Positions 48,716 through 59,755 are shown, counted from the stretch's first letter. The stretch: DNA of 64,000 nucleotides from Streptomyces sp. WAC 01529 (GCF_003945545.1 NZ_CP029617.1:3917001-3981000); one strand, 5' to 3'. The notes: generated by a model not told the origin, from the letters alone. A program made the numbers and translations.

Positions 48716-50242
48716 TTACGGGCGACGGATCGCGTCGGCGGCGGCGGTGCTCGCCGGGCCCGCGGCCAGTTCCGTCTCCAGAAGCTGCTTGCCGAGCAGT
48801 TCGGGGTCGGGCAGGTCCATCGGGTACTCGCCGTCGAAGCAGGCGCGGCAGAGGTTCGGCTTGTCGATGGTCGTGGCCTCGATCATGCCGTCGATGGAGA
48901 TGTACGAGAGGGAGTCGGCACCCAGTGATGTGCCGATCTCCTCGATGGTCATGCCGTTGGCGATCAGCTCGGCGCGGGTCGCGAAGTCGATGCCGAAGAA
49001 GCACGGCCACTTCACGGGCGGGGAGGAGATCCGGATGTGGACCTCGGCGGCGCCGGCCTCGCGGAGCATCTTGACCAGGGCGCGCTGGGTGTTGCCCCGG
49101 ACGATCGAGTCGTCGACGACCACCAGCTTCTTGCCCTTGATGACTTCCTTGAGGGGGTTCAGCTTCAGGCGGATGCCGAGCTGGCGGATGGTCTGCGAGG
49201 GCTGGATGAACGTACGCCCGACGTAGGCGTTCTTGACCAGGCCCGCGCCGAAGGGGATGCCGGAGGCCTCCGCGTACCCGATCGCGGCGGGGGTGCCGGA
49301 TTCGGGGGTCGCTATGACCAGGTCGGCGTCGGCCGGGGCCTCCTTGGCGAGCCTGCGGCCCATCTCGACGCGCGAGAGGTAGACGTTCCGGCCGGCGATG
49401 TCCGTATCGGGGCGCGCCAGATAGACGTACTCGAAGACACAGCCCTTGGGCTTCGCTTCCGCGAATCGGGACGTTCGCAGGCCGTTCTCGTCGATGGCGA
49501 CGAACTCGCCGGGCTCGATCTCGCGCACGTAGGAGGCGCCGCAGATGTCGAGCGCCGCGGACTCCGAGGCGATGACCCAGCCGCGCTCCAGGCGGCCGAG
49601 GACCAGCGGGCGGATGCCCTGCGGGTCACGGGCGGCGTACAGCGTGTGCTCGTCCATGAAGACGAGGGAGAAGGCGCCCCGCACCTGCGGAAGGATCTTG
49701 GCGGCGGCTTCCTCGATGGTCAGCGGCTTGCCGTCGTCGTCCACCTGCGCGGCGAGGAGCGCCGTGAGCAGGTCGGTGTCGTTGGTGGCCGCCACGCGTG
49801 TGGTGCGGCCCTCCTGCTTGGGCAGGTCGGCGACCATCTCGGCGAGCTGGGCCGTGTTGACGAGGTTGCCGTTGTGCCCGAGCGCGATGGAGCCGTGCGC
49901 GGTGGCACGGAACGTCGGCTGGGCGTTCTCCCAGACGGAGGCGCCAGTCGTCGAGTAGCGGGCGTGACCGACCGCGATGTGACCCTGGAGGGAGCTGAGA
50001 GAGGTCTCGTCGAAGACCTGGGAAACGAGGCCCATGTCCTTGAAGACGAGGATCTGGGAGCCGTTGCTGACCGCGATTCCCGCGGATTCCTGGCCCCGAT
50101 GCTGGAGGGCGTAGAGCCCGAAGTAAGTGAGCTTTGCGACCTCTTCGCCCGGAGCCCAGACACCGAAGACGCCGCAAGCGTCCTGGGGGCCCTTCTCGCC
50201 GGGAAGCAGATCGTGATTGAGTCGACCGTCACCACGTGGCAC
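48716..50242 (-). CDS. purF: amidophosphoribosyltransferase
   Basis: 508 residues from GTG 50242. Residues 1-22 are the propeptide and Cys23 (DACGVFGVWAP) becomes the N-terminal nucleophile of the glutaminase domain. The phosphoribosyltransferase domain has KKLVVVDDSIVRGNTQRALV (PRPP loop). It makes 5-phosphoribosylamine from PRPP and glutamine, the committed step of purine synthesis, and is inhibited by AMP/GMP. The upstream region 50243-50435 probably contains its promoter, shared with the divergent sulfatase gene. Longer N-terminal forms are not supported by homology. Confidence 0.95.
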   Translation of the reverse strand: MPRGDGRLNHDLLPGEKGPQDACGVFGVWAPGEEVAKLTYFGLYALQHRGQESAGIAVSNGSQILVFKDMGLVSQVFDETSLSSLQGHIAVGHARYSTTGASVWENAQPTFRATAHGSIALGHNGNLVNTAQLAEMVADLPKQEGRTTRVAATNDTDLLTALLAAQVDDDGKPLTIEEAAAKILPQVRGAFSLVFMDEHTLYAARDPQGIRPLVLGRLERGWVIASESAALDICGASYVREIEPGEFVAIDENGLRTSRFAEAKPKGCVFEYVYLARPDTDIAGRNVYLSRVEMGRRLAKEAPADADLVIATPESGTPAAIGYAEASGIPFGAGLVKNAYVGRTFIQPSQTIRQLGIRLKLNPLKEVIKGKKLVVVDDSIVRGNTQRALVKMLREAGAAEVHIRISSPPVKWPCFFGIDFATRAELIANGMTIEEIGTSLGADSLSYISIDGMIEATTIDKPNLCRACFDGEYPMDLPDPELLGKQLLETELAAGPASTAAADAIRRP

Positions 50243-50435
50243 ATCATCGAGTGTAGGCGAGATCGACCACTGGTCCGAATTGGGGATACGGCCCCTGTAC
50301 GGAGGGTGAGCGCGGCCGGATCGCCGCCTCTGTGCTGCGGGCTCACGACACCTCTGTGAACTGGGACGACAGCCTTGTGAACAGCGGCTGGCGAGCGTTG
50401 ACGCCCGGTCCGGCGCGGCAGAAGGCTGCTGGTCC

Positions 50436-51923
50436 ATGCGATCTCATGGACTGTCACGGCCTTCCGGGCTCTCCGGGCTCTCCGGGCTCTCTGGGCTCTC
50501 CCGGCGTTCCTTCGCGGGCGGGGTGGCGGGCACGGCCGCCGCCGTCGGCATGGGTGCCGGGCCCGCCGACGCCCGGGCCGGCGCGCCCGGCACCGCCGCC
50601 CCGGACACCGCCGAGCGCCCCTTCGCCGCCGCGCGCGGGCGGCACTCGAAGCGGCCCAACATCCTGTTCGTCCTCGGCGACGACCTCGGCTGGGCCGACC
50701 TCTCCTCGTACGGCTCCCCGCACATCAAGACACCGCACCTGGACCGTCTCGCCCGTCAGGGGGTGCGGTTCACCGACGCCTACTCCGGCTCCGCGACCTG
50801 CTCACCCACCCGCTTCAGCCTGTACACGGGCCGCTTCCCCGGGCGTACGAAGGGCGGGCTCGCGGAGCCGATAGCCGACCGATCGGTGGGGCTCGAACCG
50901 ACGCATCCCACGCTCGCCTCACTGCTGCGCGGCGCCGGGTACGCGACCGCCCTGATCGGCAAGTGGCACTGCGGATATCTGCCGGACCACTCCCCCACCC
51001 GCTCCGGCTGGGACGAGTTCTTCGGGAACTTCGGCGGGGCCCTTGAGTACTACTCGAAGCTGGGGCTCGGCGGGGAGTACGACCTCTATGAGGGCAGGGT
51101 CCGTGAGGGGGACGCCGAGTACAAGGACCTGCGGTACTACACGCGCGTCCTCACCGAGCGGGCGAGTGAGTACGTACGCCGGGACCACGGGGGCCGGCCC
51201 TGGCTGCTCAACCTCAACTTCACCACCCCGCACTGGCCTTGGATCGCGGACGGCGACGAGGAGCGGAGCGCCGAGATCGTGCGGAGGATCAAGGCGGGCG
51301 AGAAGGGCGCGCTCTTCGACCGGGACGGCGGCTCGGTCGAGAAGTACGCGGAGATGGTCGAGGACCTGGACCGGTCCGTCGGAGAGGTGCTGCGCGCGCT
51401 GCGGGAGTCCGGACAGGAGCGGGACACCCTGGTGTTCTTCGCCTCCGACAACGGCGGTGAGCGCTTCTCGTACAACTGGCCGCTGTCCGGCAACAAGGGC
51501 TCGCTGAAGGAGGGCGGCATCCGGGTGCCGACCATCGTGCGCTGGCCGGCGCGGATCGACGGCGGGCAGGTCAGCCACGAGCCCGTCTACACGCCGGACT
51601 GGACGGCGACACTCCTGGAGGTCGCCGGTGCCCGGCCGGATCCGGCGTATCCGCTGGACGGGACGAGCCTCGCGCCCTACCTGCTCAGGGGCGCGCGGCC
51701 GACGGAACGTGATCTGTTCTGGCGGGTGCGCGGGGAGCGGGCGCTGCGGCGCGGTGACTGGAAGTACTACCGGGGCCCCGGCGGCGCCGACCAGCTCTTC
51801 CATCTCGGGGAGGACCTGCGGGAGCAGGCCGACCGGGCGCGGGCCGAGCCGAAGCGGCTCGCCGCGCTCAGAGCGGCCTGGGAGAGGACCGACGCCACGC
51901 TGCTGCCGTATCCGACGGGCTGA
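50436..51923 (+). CDS. secreted sulfatase (formylglycine-dependent)
   Basis: 495 residues. A Tat-type signal (LSRRSFAGGVAGTAAA) follows a curious Ser-Gly-Leu repeat (SGLSGLSGLSGL, residues 10-21). The catalytic domain opens RPNILFVLGDDLGWADL with metal ligands Asp82-Asp83. The core motif C-S-P-T-R at Cys122 is the formylglycine consensus (C/S-x-P-x-R). Later GGERFSYNWPL and WRVRGERALRRGDWKYYRGP are typical of alkaline-phosphatase-superfamily sulfatases. It should act outside the cell on sulfate esters; the substrate is unknown. Divergent from purF. Confidence 0.9.
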   Translation: MRSHGLSRPSGLSGLSGLSGLSRRSFAGGVAGTAAAVGMGAGPADARAGAPGTAAPDTAERPFAAARGRHSKRPNILFVLGDDLGWADLSSYGSPHIKTPHLDRLARQGVRFTDAYSGSATCSPTRFSLYTGRFPGRTKGGLAEPIADRSVGLEPTHPTLASLLRGAGYATALIGKWHCGYLPDHSPTRSGWDEFFGNFGGALEYYSKLGLGGEYDLYEGRVREGDAEYKDLRYYTRVLTERASEYVRRDHGGRPWLLNLNFTTPHWPWIADGDEERSAEIVRRIKAGEKGALFDRDGGSVEKYAEMVEDLDRSVGEVLRALRESGQERDTLVFFASDNGGERFSYNWPLSGNKGSLKEGGIRVPTIVRWPARIDGGQVSHEPVYTPDWTATLLEVAGARPDPAYPLDGTSLAPYLLRGARPTERDLFWRVRGERALRRGDWKYYRGPGGADQLFHLGEDLREQADRARAEPKRLAALRAAWERTDATLLPYPTG

Positions 51924-51938
51924 GCGCGGGCGCCGCCG

Positions 51939-52814
51939 CTACTTCTCCGGGCTGTTCCGTCCGGCGCCCGCGGGGTCGGCGCCCGAGGGGTCGCCGGTCG
52001 CGTTGATCACCGTGCCGTCGGCGGCGGTGAGTTTCAGGGTGTTCCGCTCGATCTCGTAGCGCGCCGGGCCGTCGAAGAGCTTCAGGAGCTTGCGCTCGGT
52101 GGCCATCGTGTCGCCGGGGCACATCTTGCGGGTGGTGGCCGGGGTGCCGAAGGTGAGGCGGCCGTCCTTGGCCTCGGCCTTGGCGGTGACGTCGTTGCAG
52201 CCGAGGTTGCCGCGGACCTTGCCGTCCTCGCCGAAGGTCAGCTGGACCTTGCCGGAGACGTCCTTGGGCAGCGGCGCGGCGCTCTGGCCGCCGCCGACGG
52301 CGTCCACCTTCCACTTGGTGCCGGTGAGCGGGGCGTCGGGCTCTTCGGCGCGTGAGGTGAGGTCCACGTGGTCCCCCTTGGCGGTGGTGAGGGTCAGCCG
52401 GTCGCCGTCGACCTTCGCGGTGAGCTTCTTCTCGGCGAGGGCACGCGTGAGGTGCTCCTCGAACTTCATCCGGCCCTCGGGGCAGGCCCGCTTCGTCAGC
52501 CTGGTCTCGCCGAAGTCCAGGGTGTCGCCCTTGATCTTCACGTCGGCGCCGGCGGAGTTGCAGCCGAAGCTGCCGCCGGCCCGCCCGTCCTTGCCGATCT
52601 TGAGGTGGGCGTCTTCCGGGGCGTCGTACTTCTCGCCGCCCACGGTGACGCTGGCCACGTTCCACCGGATGCCGGTGAGGGGCACCTCGCTCTCCACGGA
52701 ACGGCCGCCGGAGCCGCCTTCGGAGCCGGCTCCCGACTCGGTGCCGCATGCGGTGAGCAGCAGCCCGGCGGAGGCCAGCGCGGTCAGGGTCAGGGTCAGA
52801 CGCTGCGTGTGCAT
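51939..52814 (-). CDS. lipoprotein with two META/HslJ-like domains
   Basis: 291 residues from ATG 52814. Signal peptide TQRLTLTLTALASAGLLLTAC ends in the lipobox LTAC (Cys23). Two repeated domains of ~115 residues each follow: LTGIRWNVASVTVGG ... GGSFGCNSAGAD and LTGTKWKVDAVGGG ... RGNLGCNDVTAKA, each with W and G-C-N, the META/HslJ signature. In E. coli HslJ relates to novobiocin resistance; in Streptomyces such lipoproteins are common but uncharacterised. The longer in-frame start at 52874 lacks support. Confidence 0.88.
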   Translation of the reverse strand: MHTQRLTLTLTALASAGLLLTACGTESGAGSEGGSGGRSVESEVPLTGIRWNVASVTVGGEKYDAPEDAHLKIGKDGRAGGSFGCNSAGADVKIKGDTLDFGETRLTKRACPEGRMKFEEHLTRALAEKKLTAKVDGDRLTLTTAKGDHVDLTSRAEEPDAPLTGTKWKVDAVGGGQSAAPLPKDVSGKVQLTFGEDGKVRGNLGCNDVTAKAEAKDGRLTFGTPATTRKMCPGDTMATERKLLKLFDGPARYEIERNTLKLTAADGTVINATGDPSGADPAGAGRNSPEK

Positions 52815-52893
52815 GGCGATGGGACGGAACAAGTGGGGGTGTTGGTTCCATCCCGTCCTCCGGCTGCGGGCCACCTCCTTCCCCGCCCGCGGA

Positions 52894-53694
52894 CTACCCC
52901 ATGATCGGCAGCAGTCCCGACAGGTCGGCCCGCTCCCCGCTCGCGCTGACCCGCGCCCCGGCGAGGGCGCTCGCCCAGTCCGTGCGGCCCGTGGCGAGGC
53001 GGATCCAGGTCAGCGGGTCGGTCTCGACGACGTTCGGCGGGGTGCCGCGGGTGTGCCGCGGGCCCTCGACGCACTGCACCACCGCGTACGGCGGAATCCG
53101 CACCTCCGTCGATGCTCCCGGCGCCTTCAGCGCGAGCGCGTCGGCGAGCAGGCGGGCGCAGGCGGCCAGGGCCTGGCGGTCGTACGGGACGTCGAGTTCC
53201 GGCACCGCGTCGTTCAAGTCGTCGGTGTGGACGGTCAGTTCGACGGTACGGGTGACCAGGAAGTCGCCGAGCGTCATGGCGCCGAAGCGGGAGGGCACGA
53301 GGCGCTGGTCGGGGGCGGCGGCCAGCGAGGCCTCGATGTCGGTGAGGGTGCGCGTGAACAGCTCGTCCAGGTCCGCGCCCGCGCTCTCCGCGACGGCGCG
53401 GGTGTCCTCGTCGACCTGCGCCGCGGCCGTGACCGTCGCGAACGGCCAGTCCATGAGCGGCACTTCGTGCTTGACCGGCTCCGGAGCGCTCAGATAGCGG
53501 TGGACGGTGCCGAGCACCATCGCGATGTGGGCCGCCAGTTCGTGGACGGTCCAGTCGCCGAGGCGGGTCGGGCGGGCGAGTTGCTCGGGCGTGAGGGTGC
53601 GCACGGCTTCTCGTACGTTGCCGAACTGGGCGAGCACAGCGGTGCGGATCTTGGCGGAGTCGTACGAACGCGTGCGCTTCTTGGCCGGTGGCAT
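52894..53694 (-). CDS. maleylpyruvate isomerase/mycothiol-dependent family protein (DinB-like fold)
   Basis: 266 residues. The family signs are the N-terminal four-helix bundle with TRLGDWTVHELAAHIAMVLG, the second helix motif VTRTVELTVHTDDLNDAV, and a C-terminal sterol-carrier-like part (GTPPNVVETDPLTWIRLATG). His in VHELAAH and the H-x-x-D pair would bind a metal ion. Members are mycothiol-dependent isomerases or of unknown activity. It is one of a minus-strand run with the TetR and M23 genes, separated from TetR by about 10 bp, so co-transcription is likely. Confidence 0.85.
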   Translation of the reverse strand: MPPAKKRTRSYDSAKIRTAVLAQFGNVREAVRTLTPEQLARPTRLGDWTVHELAAHIAMVLGTVHRYLSAPEPVKHEVPLMDWPFATVTAAAQVDEDTRAVAESAGADLDELFTRTLTDIEASLAAAPDQRLVPSRFGAMTLGDFLVTRTVELTVHTDDLNDAVPELDVPYDRQALAACARLLADALALKAPGASTEVRIPPYAVVQCVEGPRHTRGTPPNVVETDPLTWIRLATGRTDWASALAGARVSASGERADLSGLLPIMG

Positions 53695-53704
53695 GGTGCC
53701 GAGC

Positions 53705-54352
53705 CTAAGCCTTGCCCGGGTAGCCCTGAAGGCCCTTTTCGACCTGTCCGAAGACGCGTTCCGCGGAGTCGGCGCAGTCCTTCGCGATGTCGTCCAGGGA
53801 GTCGCCGAGGAGGGCGCGCCGGTGGTTCTCCATGATGAGCGCGTTCCGGGCGCCGATCAGCTGGGCGGCGGCGACCCGTGCGAGGAGCTCGTCGCCCGTC
53901 TCCTCCGCGAGGGCGTCCGTGAGGAGCTGGACGCTGCGCATGTGGAAGATCACCATGCGGTGGGCGAGGGTCGGCGTCTCGTTGACGAGCTGGCGCACCT
54001 TGAGGCTGCGCGGGTCACCGCTGAGGCCGATCGACGGGTCGAGCCCGCCGACCTGCTCCAGGAACTGGCGGCGCATGGCGGCCACCGCGGACTCGCCCGG
54101 CAGGCGCTCGCGCACCGCGCGGGCCGGGTCCCCGGCGTGCTCCTCCATCGGGCCGACGATCACGCCTTCCTTGGTGCCGAAGTAGTTGAAGACGGTCATC
54201 TTTGACACCTCGGCCGCCTCGGCAATCTCCGCCACGGAGACGTGGTCGAAGCCACGCTCGGAGCAGAGGTCCACGGCGGCCCTCCAGATCCGCGCGGCGG
54301 TCTGCCTCTTCTTGCGCGCGCGCAGCCCCAGCTCCTCAGTCATGCGGGTCAC
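53705..54352 (-). CDS. TetR-family transcriptional regulator
   Basis: 215 residues from GTG 54352, which overlaps the M23 stop; ATG 54343 is an alternative start. N-terminal HTH: RQTAARIWRAAVDLCSERGF DHVSVAEIAEAAEVSKMTVFNYFGTKEGVI. The C-terminal ligand domain is helical. As the third gene of a possible ArsR-M23-TetR-mycothiol-family operon, it may regulate the operon or a distant target. Inducer unknown. Confidence 0.88.
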   Translation of the reverse strand: MTRMTEELGLRARKKRQTAARIWRAAVDLCSERGFDHVSVAEIAEAAEVSKMTVFNYFGTKEGVIVGPMEEHAGDPARAVRERLPGESAVAAMRRQFLEQVGGLDPSIGLSGDPRSLKVRQLVNETPTLAHRMVIFHMRSVQLLTDALAEETGDELLARVAAAQLIGARNALIMENHRRALLGDSLDDIAKDCADSAERVFGQVEKGLQGYPGKA

Positions 54353-55188
54353 GGTACCGGGGTGACGTCCTCCCCCACCGCGAACGTCTCGCCGCCGCCG
54401 GGCACCCCGACCCCGCGCCAGCTGAACGGCACACCCCGCGCCACCTTCAGGTCGGGCCCGTCCATCAGCTGGAAGTGCAGATGCGGTTCGGTGGAGTTGC
54501 CGGAGTTCCCGCAGCTGCCGAGGCGCTGTCCGGCCACCACCTCATCACCCGCCCGCACGGCCAGCGAGCCCTGCTTGACGTGCGCGTACACGGCGTACGT
54601 GCCCTCGCCGAGGTCGAGCACCACGTGGTTGCCGACGACGCGGCGGGCCCCGCCGAGCGTCCTGCCGATGCCCTCGATCACGAAGAAGTACAGGAGCGCG
54701 GCGAGGGAGTTGCGGCTGAGGTGGACGCGCTGGCCGTCCTCGGCGTGGACGACGGTGGCGTCACCGACCGCGAGCAGGGGCGCCCCGAACGCGGGGAAGG
54801 CGCGGTTGCGGCGCGTGACCGGCCACAGCCAGGCGAAGGCCGGGCGGGCGGGCCCCTCCGCCGGTACGGCCACGATGTCGATGGCGTAGGTCTGGCCGAG
54901 GCCGTGCGTGCCGTGGCTCGGCACCTTGTCGGCGGGGCTGTTCAGCGCCGACCAGCGGCCGGAGACGGGCGGGTCGACCTCGACGGGGGCCGGGGGGTCC
55001 GCCACGATCTCTTGGCTGACGGCCCTGCGCCGGGCGAAGCCGACCGCGAAGACGCCCACGATCGGGATCCAGCCCACCCAGTACGGGTACGGCAGATCCA
55101 CGAAGAAGCCGGCGACGACCTGGACGCACACGTACAGCACCAGCAGGCGTTCGAGCACCGCGGTGAATTTGCGCATACCTATGGACAT
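54349..55188 (-). CDS. M23-family (LytM) peptidase-like membrane protein
   Basis: 279 residues. Two N-terminal hydrophobic helices (LERLLVLYVCVQVVAGFF, then YWVGWIPIVGVFAVGFA). The M23 domain shows SHGTHGLGQTYAIDIV, VVGNHVVLDLGEGTYAVYAHV KQGS and GNSGNSTEPHLHFQLMDG, with the H-x-H motif present. It may cut peptidoglycan peptide bridges, or act as a non-catalytic activator. It is encoded directly downstream of an ArsR-type regulator and coupled to TetR by a 4-base overlap. Confidence 0.88.
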   Translation of the reverse strand: MSIGMRKFTAVLERLLVLYVCVQVVAGFFVDLPYPYWVGWIPIVGVFAVGFARRRAVSQEIVADPPAPVEVDPPVSGRWSALNSPADKVPSHGTHGLGQTYAIDIVAVPAEGPARPAFAWLWPVTRRNRAFPAFGAPLLAVGDATVVHAEDGQRVHLSRNSLAALLYFFVIEGIGRTLGGARRVVGNHVVLDLGEGTYAVYAHVKQGSLAVRAGDEVVAGQRLGSCGNSGNSTEPHLHFQLMDGPDLKVARGVPFSWRGVGVPGGGETFAVGEDVTPVP

Positions 55189-55275
55189 GACGTTCCCCCT
55201 GCTGCGGTTGGTGTGATCTGCCGCGGTCCGTGCGGTCTGCCGCGGTGTAGTCGGTGCGCGCGTTGGCGCGGTCGG

Positions 55276-55776
55276 TCAGGGACGCGCGGCGGAGAGCATC
55301 ACGAGCAGCGGCACGACCCGCCCCGCCGGAACCTCGTAACGGCCGCGTCCCGCGCTGTGCAGCCAGCCCGCGCCGGTCAGTTGGCGCAGGTGGTGGTAGA
55401 TCTGGCCGGTCGTGCCGATGTCGTCGAGCGCGGCCAGCTCGGCGGCGGTGCCGGTGCCCGCGAGGATCTCCCGCAGCAGCCGCAGCCGCACGGGATTGCC
55501 GAGCGCGGCGAACGAATCGGCCGCCTCGGACCAGTCGTCCTCGAACAGCGACTCCGTGAGCCGCCCGTACTGCCACTCGTACCGGTGCCCGGTGGGGACC
55601 CGCACGGCTCCGGTGAACAGGACGGCACCGTCCGCGTCCTGCGCCACCGGGTGCCGTGCCTTCAGCGCGTCGAGGGCCCAGAAGTCGCCCTCCTCCACGG
55701 CGGGCGCGGCCGGGCCCGCACTCTCCAGCTCGGCCATGCGCCGTTCCAGCTCGGCGACGCGCTCTTCCAGATCCAT
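55276..55776 (-). CDS. ArsR-like winged-helix transcriptional regulator
   Basis: 166 residues. The N-terminal ~25 residues form a coiled coil (LEERVAELERRMAELES). The second half is a winged helix: AADSFAALGNPVRLRLLREI, LAALDDIGTTGQIYHHLRQL, TGAGWLHSAGRGRYEV. No Cys-based metal site is seen, so it may sense other ligands. The 16-bp palindrome TTACGTAATTACGTAA sits 11 bp upstream of the start, a likely autoregulatory operator controlling the M23-TetR genes downstream. Confidence 0.88.
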   Translation of the reverse strand: MDLEERVAELERRMAELESAGPAAPAVEEGDFWALDALKARHPVAQDADGAVLFTGAVRVPTGHRYEWQYGRLTESLFEDDWSEAADSFAALGNPVRLRLLREILAGTGTAAELAALDDIGTTGQIYHHLRQLTGAGWLHSAGRGRYEVPAGRVVPLLVMLSAARP

Positions 55777-55786
55777 GAGTAAGAGG

Positions 55787-55802
55787 TTACGTAATTACGT
55801 AA
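55787..55802. promoter_or_regulatory. palindromic operator upstream of the ArsR-like gene
   Basis: TTACGTAATTACGTAA, a perfect 16-bp palindrome that is also two tandem TTACGTAA half-palindromes, inside an AT-rich patch (to ~55810) in otherwise ~70% G+C DNA. It lies 11 bp before the start codon, so it probably overlaps the promoter or transcript start. Confidence 0.75.
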
Positions 55803-55847
55803 TTTCAATCAAGGGCAACTTTCACCGCAACCGACCCCGGGCACGAC

Positions 55848-55885
55848 GAAGCCCCCGCCCGGACTGAGGTCCGGACAGGGGCTTC
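55848..55885. terminator. terminator of the purL operon
   Basis: GAAGCCCC pairs with GGGGCTTC, with the inner stem CGGAC-TGAG-GTCCG. It lies ~25 bp past the purL stop and before the ArsR-like gene. Confidence 0.75.
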
Positions 55886-55910
55886 GACGGGGGCTTTCAG
55901 GAGGCGACCG

Positions 55911-58156
<2,246 letters not shown>

Positions 58157-58160
<4 letters not shown>

Positions 58161-58837
58161 GCGTTGACCAGCTTCTTCAAGACGGAGGTGAAGAATCCGA
58201 GGCCGTCGGTGCGGCCGGTCCCGACCAGCGGCTCCACGGCGTGCTCGGGGTGCGGCATGAGGCCGACCACGTTGCCCGCCTCGTTGGTGATGCCGGCGAT
58301 GTCACGGAGCGAACCGTTCGGGTTCGTGTCCAGGTACCGGAAGGCGACGCGGCCCTCGGCCTCCAGCATGTCCAGGGTCCGCTCGTCGGCGGTGTACTGG
58401 CCGTCGATGTTCTTGAGCGGGATCGAGATCTCCTGGCCGGCGGTGTAGTCGGCGGTCCAGGCGGTCCGGTCGCTCTCCACGCGCAGCTTCTGCTCGCGGC
58501 AGATGAAGTGCAGGTGGTTGTTGCGCAGCATCGCGCCCGGCAGCAGGTGCGTCTCGGTGAGCACCTGGAAGCCGTTGCAGATGCCGAGCACCGGCATGCC
58601 GGCCTTCGCCTGCTCGATGACGGACTCCATCACCGGGGAGAAACGGGAGATGGCGCCGGCCCGCAGATAGTCGCCGTAGGAGAAACCGCCGGGCAGCACC
58701 ACGGCGTCGACCTGCTTCAGGTCCTTGTCCTTGTGCCAGAGCGGCACGGCCTCGGCGCCCGCCACACGGACGGCGCGCTGGGTGTCGCGGTCGTCGAGGG
58801 TTCCGGGGAAAGTGACGACTCCAATTCGAGCGGTCAC
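58157..58837 (-). CDS. purQ: phosphoribosylformylglycinamidine synthase, glutaminase subunit
   Basis: 226 residues. A class I glutamine amidotransferase: LPGGFSYGDYLRAGA, the nucleophile elbow VLGICNGFQ (Cys) and MPHPEHAVE (His-x-Glu). It supplies ammonia to PurL through a PurS-stabilised complex. It overlaps purS by 4 bases at its 5' end and purL at its 3' end, so the three are one operon (purS-purQ-purL). Confidence 0.96.
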
Positions 58838-59085
58838 TTCTCTTCCTCCACCTTTACGACGAAGTCCTCGATCACGGTGTTGGCGAGGAAGGTTTCCGCC
58901 ATCTCGTGGATACGGGCGAGGGCCGCGTCGTCGACCGGCCCGTCCACCTCGAGTTCGAAACGCTTTCCCTGACGTACGTCGGAGATGCCCTGGAAACCGA
59001 GGCGCGGCAGTGCACGCTGCACCGCCTGGCCCTGGGGGTCGAGGATCTCCGGCTTGAGCATGACGTCGACTACGACGCGTGCCAC
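58834..59085 (-). CDS. purS: phosphoribosylformylglycinamidine synthase subunit PurS
   Basis: 83 residues from GTG 59085, preferred over GTG 59091 because GGGAG is five bases upstream. Sequence ARVVVDVMLKPEILDPQGQA VQRALPRLGFQGISDVRQGK RFELEVDG is that of PurS, a small dimer that bridges PurL and PurQ. It is the first gene of the purS-Q-L operon, with a regulatory region of unusual sequence upstream. Confidence 0.95.
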   Translation of the reverse strand: MARVVVDVMLKPEILDPQGQAVQRALPRLGFQGISDVRQGKRFELEVDGPVDDAALARIHEMAETFLANTVIEDFVVKVEEEK

Positions 59086-59437
59086 TGGCACTCCCGGTGT
59101 GTGGTGCTTGCGTGTGCTGCTTGCAAGGTGCTGAGCAGGTGCCTTCAGACTACCGGCACAAAATTTCTACTCGCGTAGATTTGTAGAAACCTACGTGATG
59201 GCGGTCACTTCACGTGATCCAGCAGGTTTCGAACGGGGTATGTTCACCAAGAATCCAGGAAAAGATCACGGATCCACATTGCGGACTGACACGCGGAGAT
59301 ATTCGGCCGGGCTTCACAATGCAATGCCAAGCACTGTACAAAGGAATTGGCAATAGTCGATACTTTGCCCAAAACAGCCGGACAGTCGGCATCACCGCAC
59401 GTCAGCGCGGTGGAGCCGCACGAAGGGATCGATATTC
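59086..59437. promoter_or_regulatory. AT-rich divergent regulatory region between purS and the Lsr2-like gene
   Basis: 352 bp, much richer in A+T than its surroundings from ~59155 to 59400. Contains TCTAC-TCGC-GTAGA (59166-59179) inside the wider TTTCTAC...GTAGAAA inverted repeat (59164-59189), and a direct repeat ACGTGAT at 59192-59198 and 59212-59218. These lie 75-135 bp upstream of purS and may control it. The AT-rich rest is a plausible binding zone for the adjacent Lsr2-like protein. No gene inside. Confidence 0.55.
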
Positions 59438-59755
59438 GTGGCGCAACGTGTCGTAGTCACTCTCTTTGACGACATGGACGGCGGGGAAGCGGCGGAAACG
59501 GTCGCGTTCGGGCTTGACGGCAAGTCGTACGAGATCGACCTCAACCAAACCAATGCCAAGAAACTGCGCACGGCACTCGCCCCCTACCTGGAGGCGGCCC
59601 GCAAGCACTCGAAGTCCGGGAAGGTCTACCGGCACACCGCCGTCTCCCCCGACCCGTCGGCCGTCCGAGCCTGGGCCCGCTCGCACCAGATGGACGTCCC
59701 GCCGCGCGGCCGCATCCCCAAGCGGGTCTACGAGGCCTTCGAGGCCGCCAACTGA
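59438..59755 (+). CDS. Lsr2-family nucleoid-associated protein (LsrL-like)
   Basis: 105 residues from GTG 59438. N-terminal oligomerisation part (QRVVVTLFDDMDGGEAAETVAFGLDGKSYEIDLN) and C-terminal DNA-binding part with W-A-R-S-H-Q and PPRGRIPKRVYEAFEAAN, where R-G-R enters the minor groove of AT-rich DNA. Streptomyces has Lsr2 and a paralogue, LsrL (SCO4076 as I recall), and this neighbourhood matches LsrL. Such proteins silence AT-rich, often horizontally acquired DNA and secondary-metabolite clusters. Its own upstream region is notably AT-rich, suggesting autoregulation. Confidence 0.9.
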   Translation: MAQRVVVTLFDDMDGGEAAETVAFGLDGKSYEIDLNQTNAKKLRTALAPYLEAARKHSKSGKVYRHTAVSPDPSAVRAWARSHQMDVPPRGRIPKRVYEAFEAAN

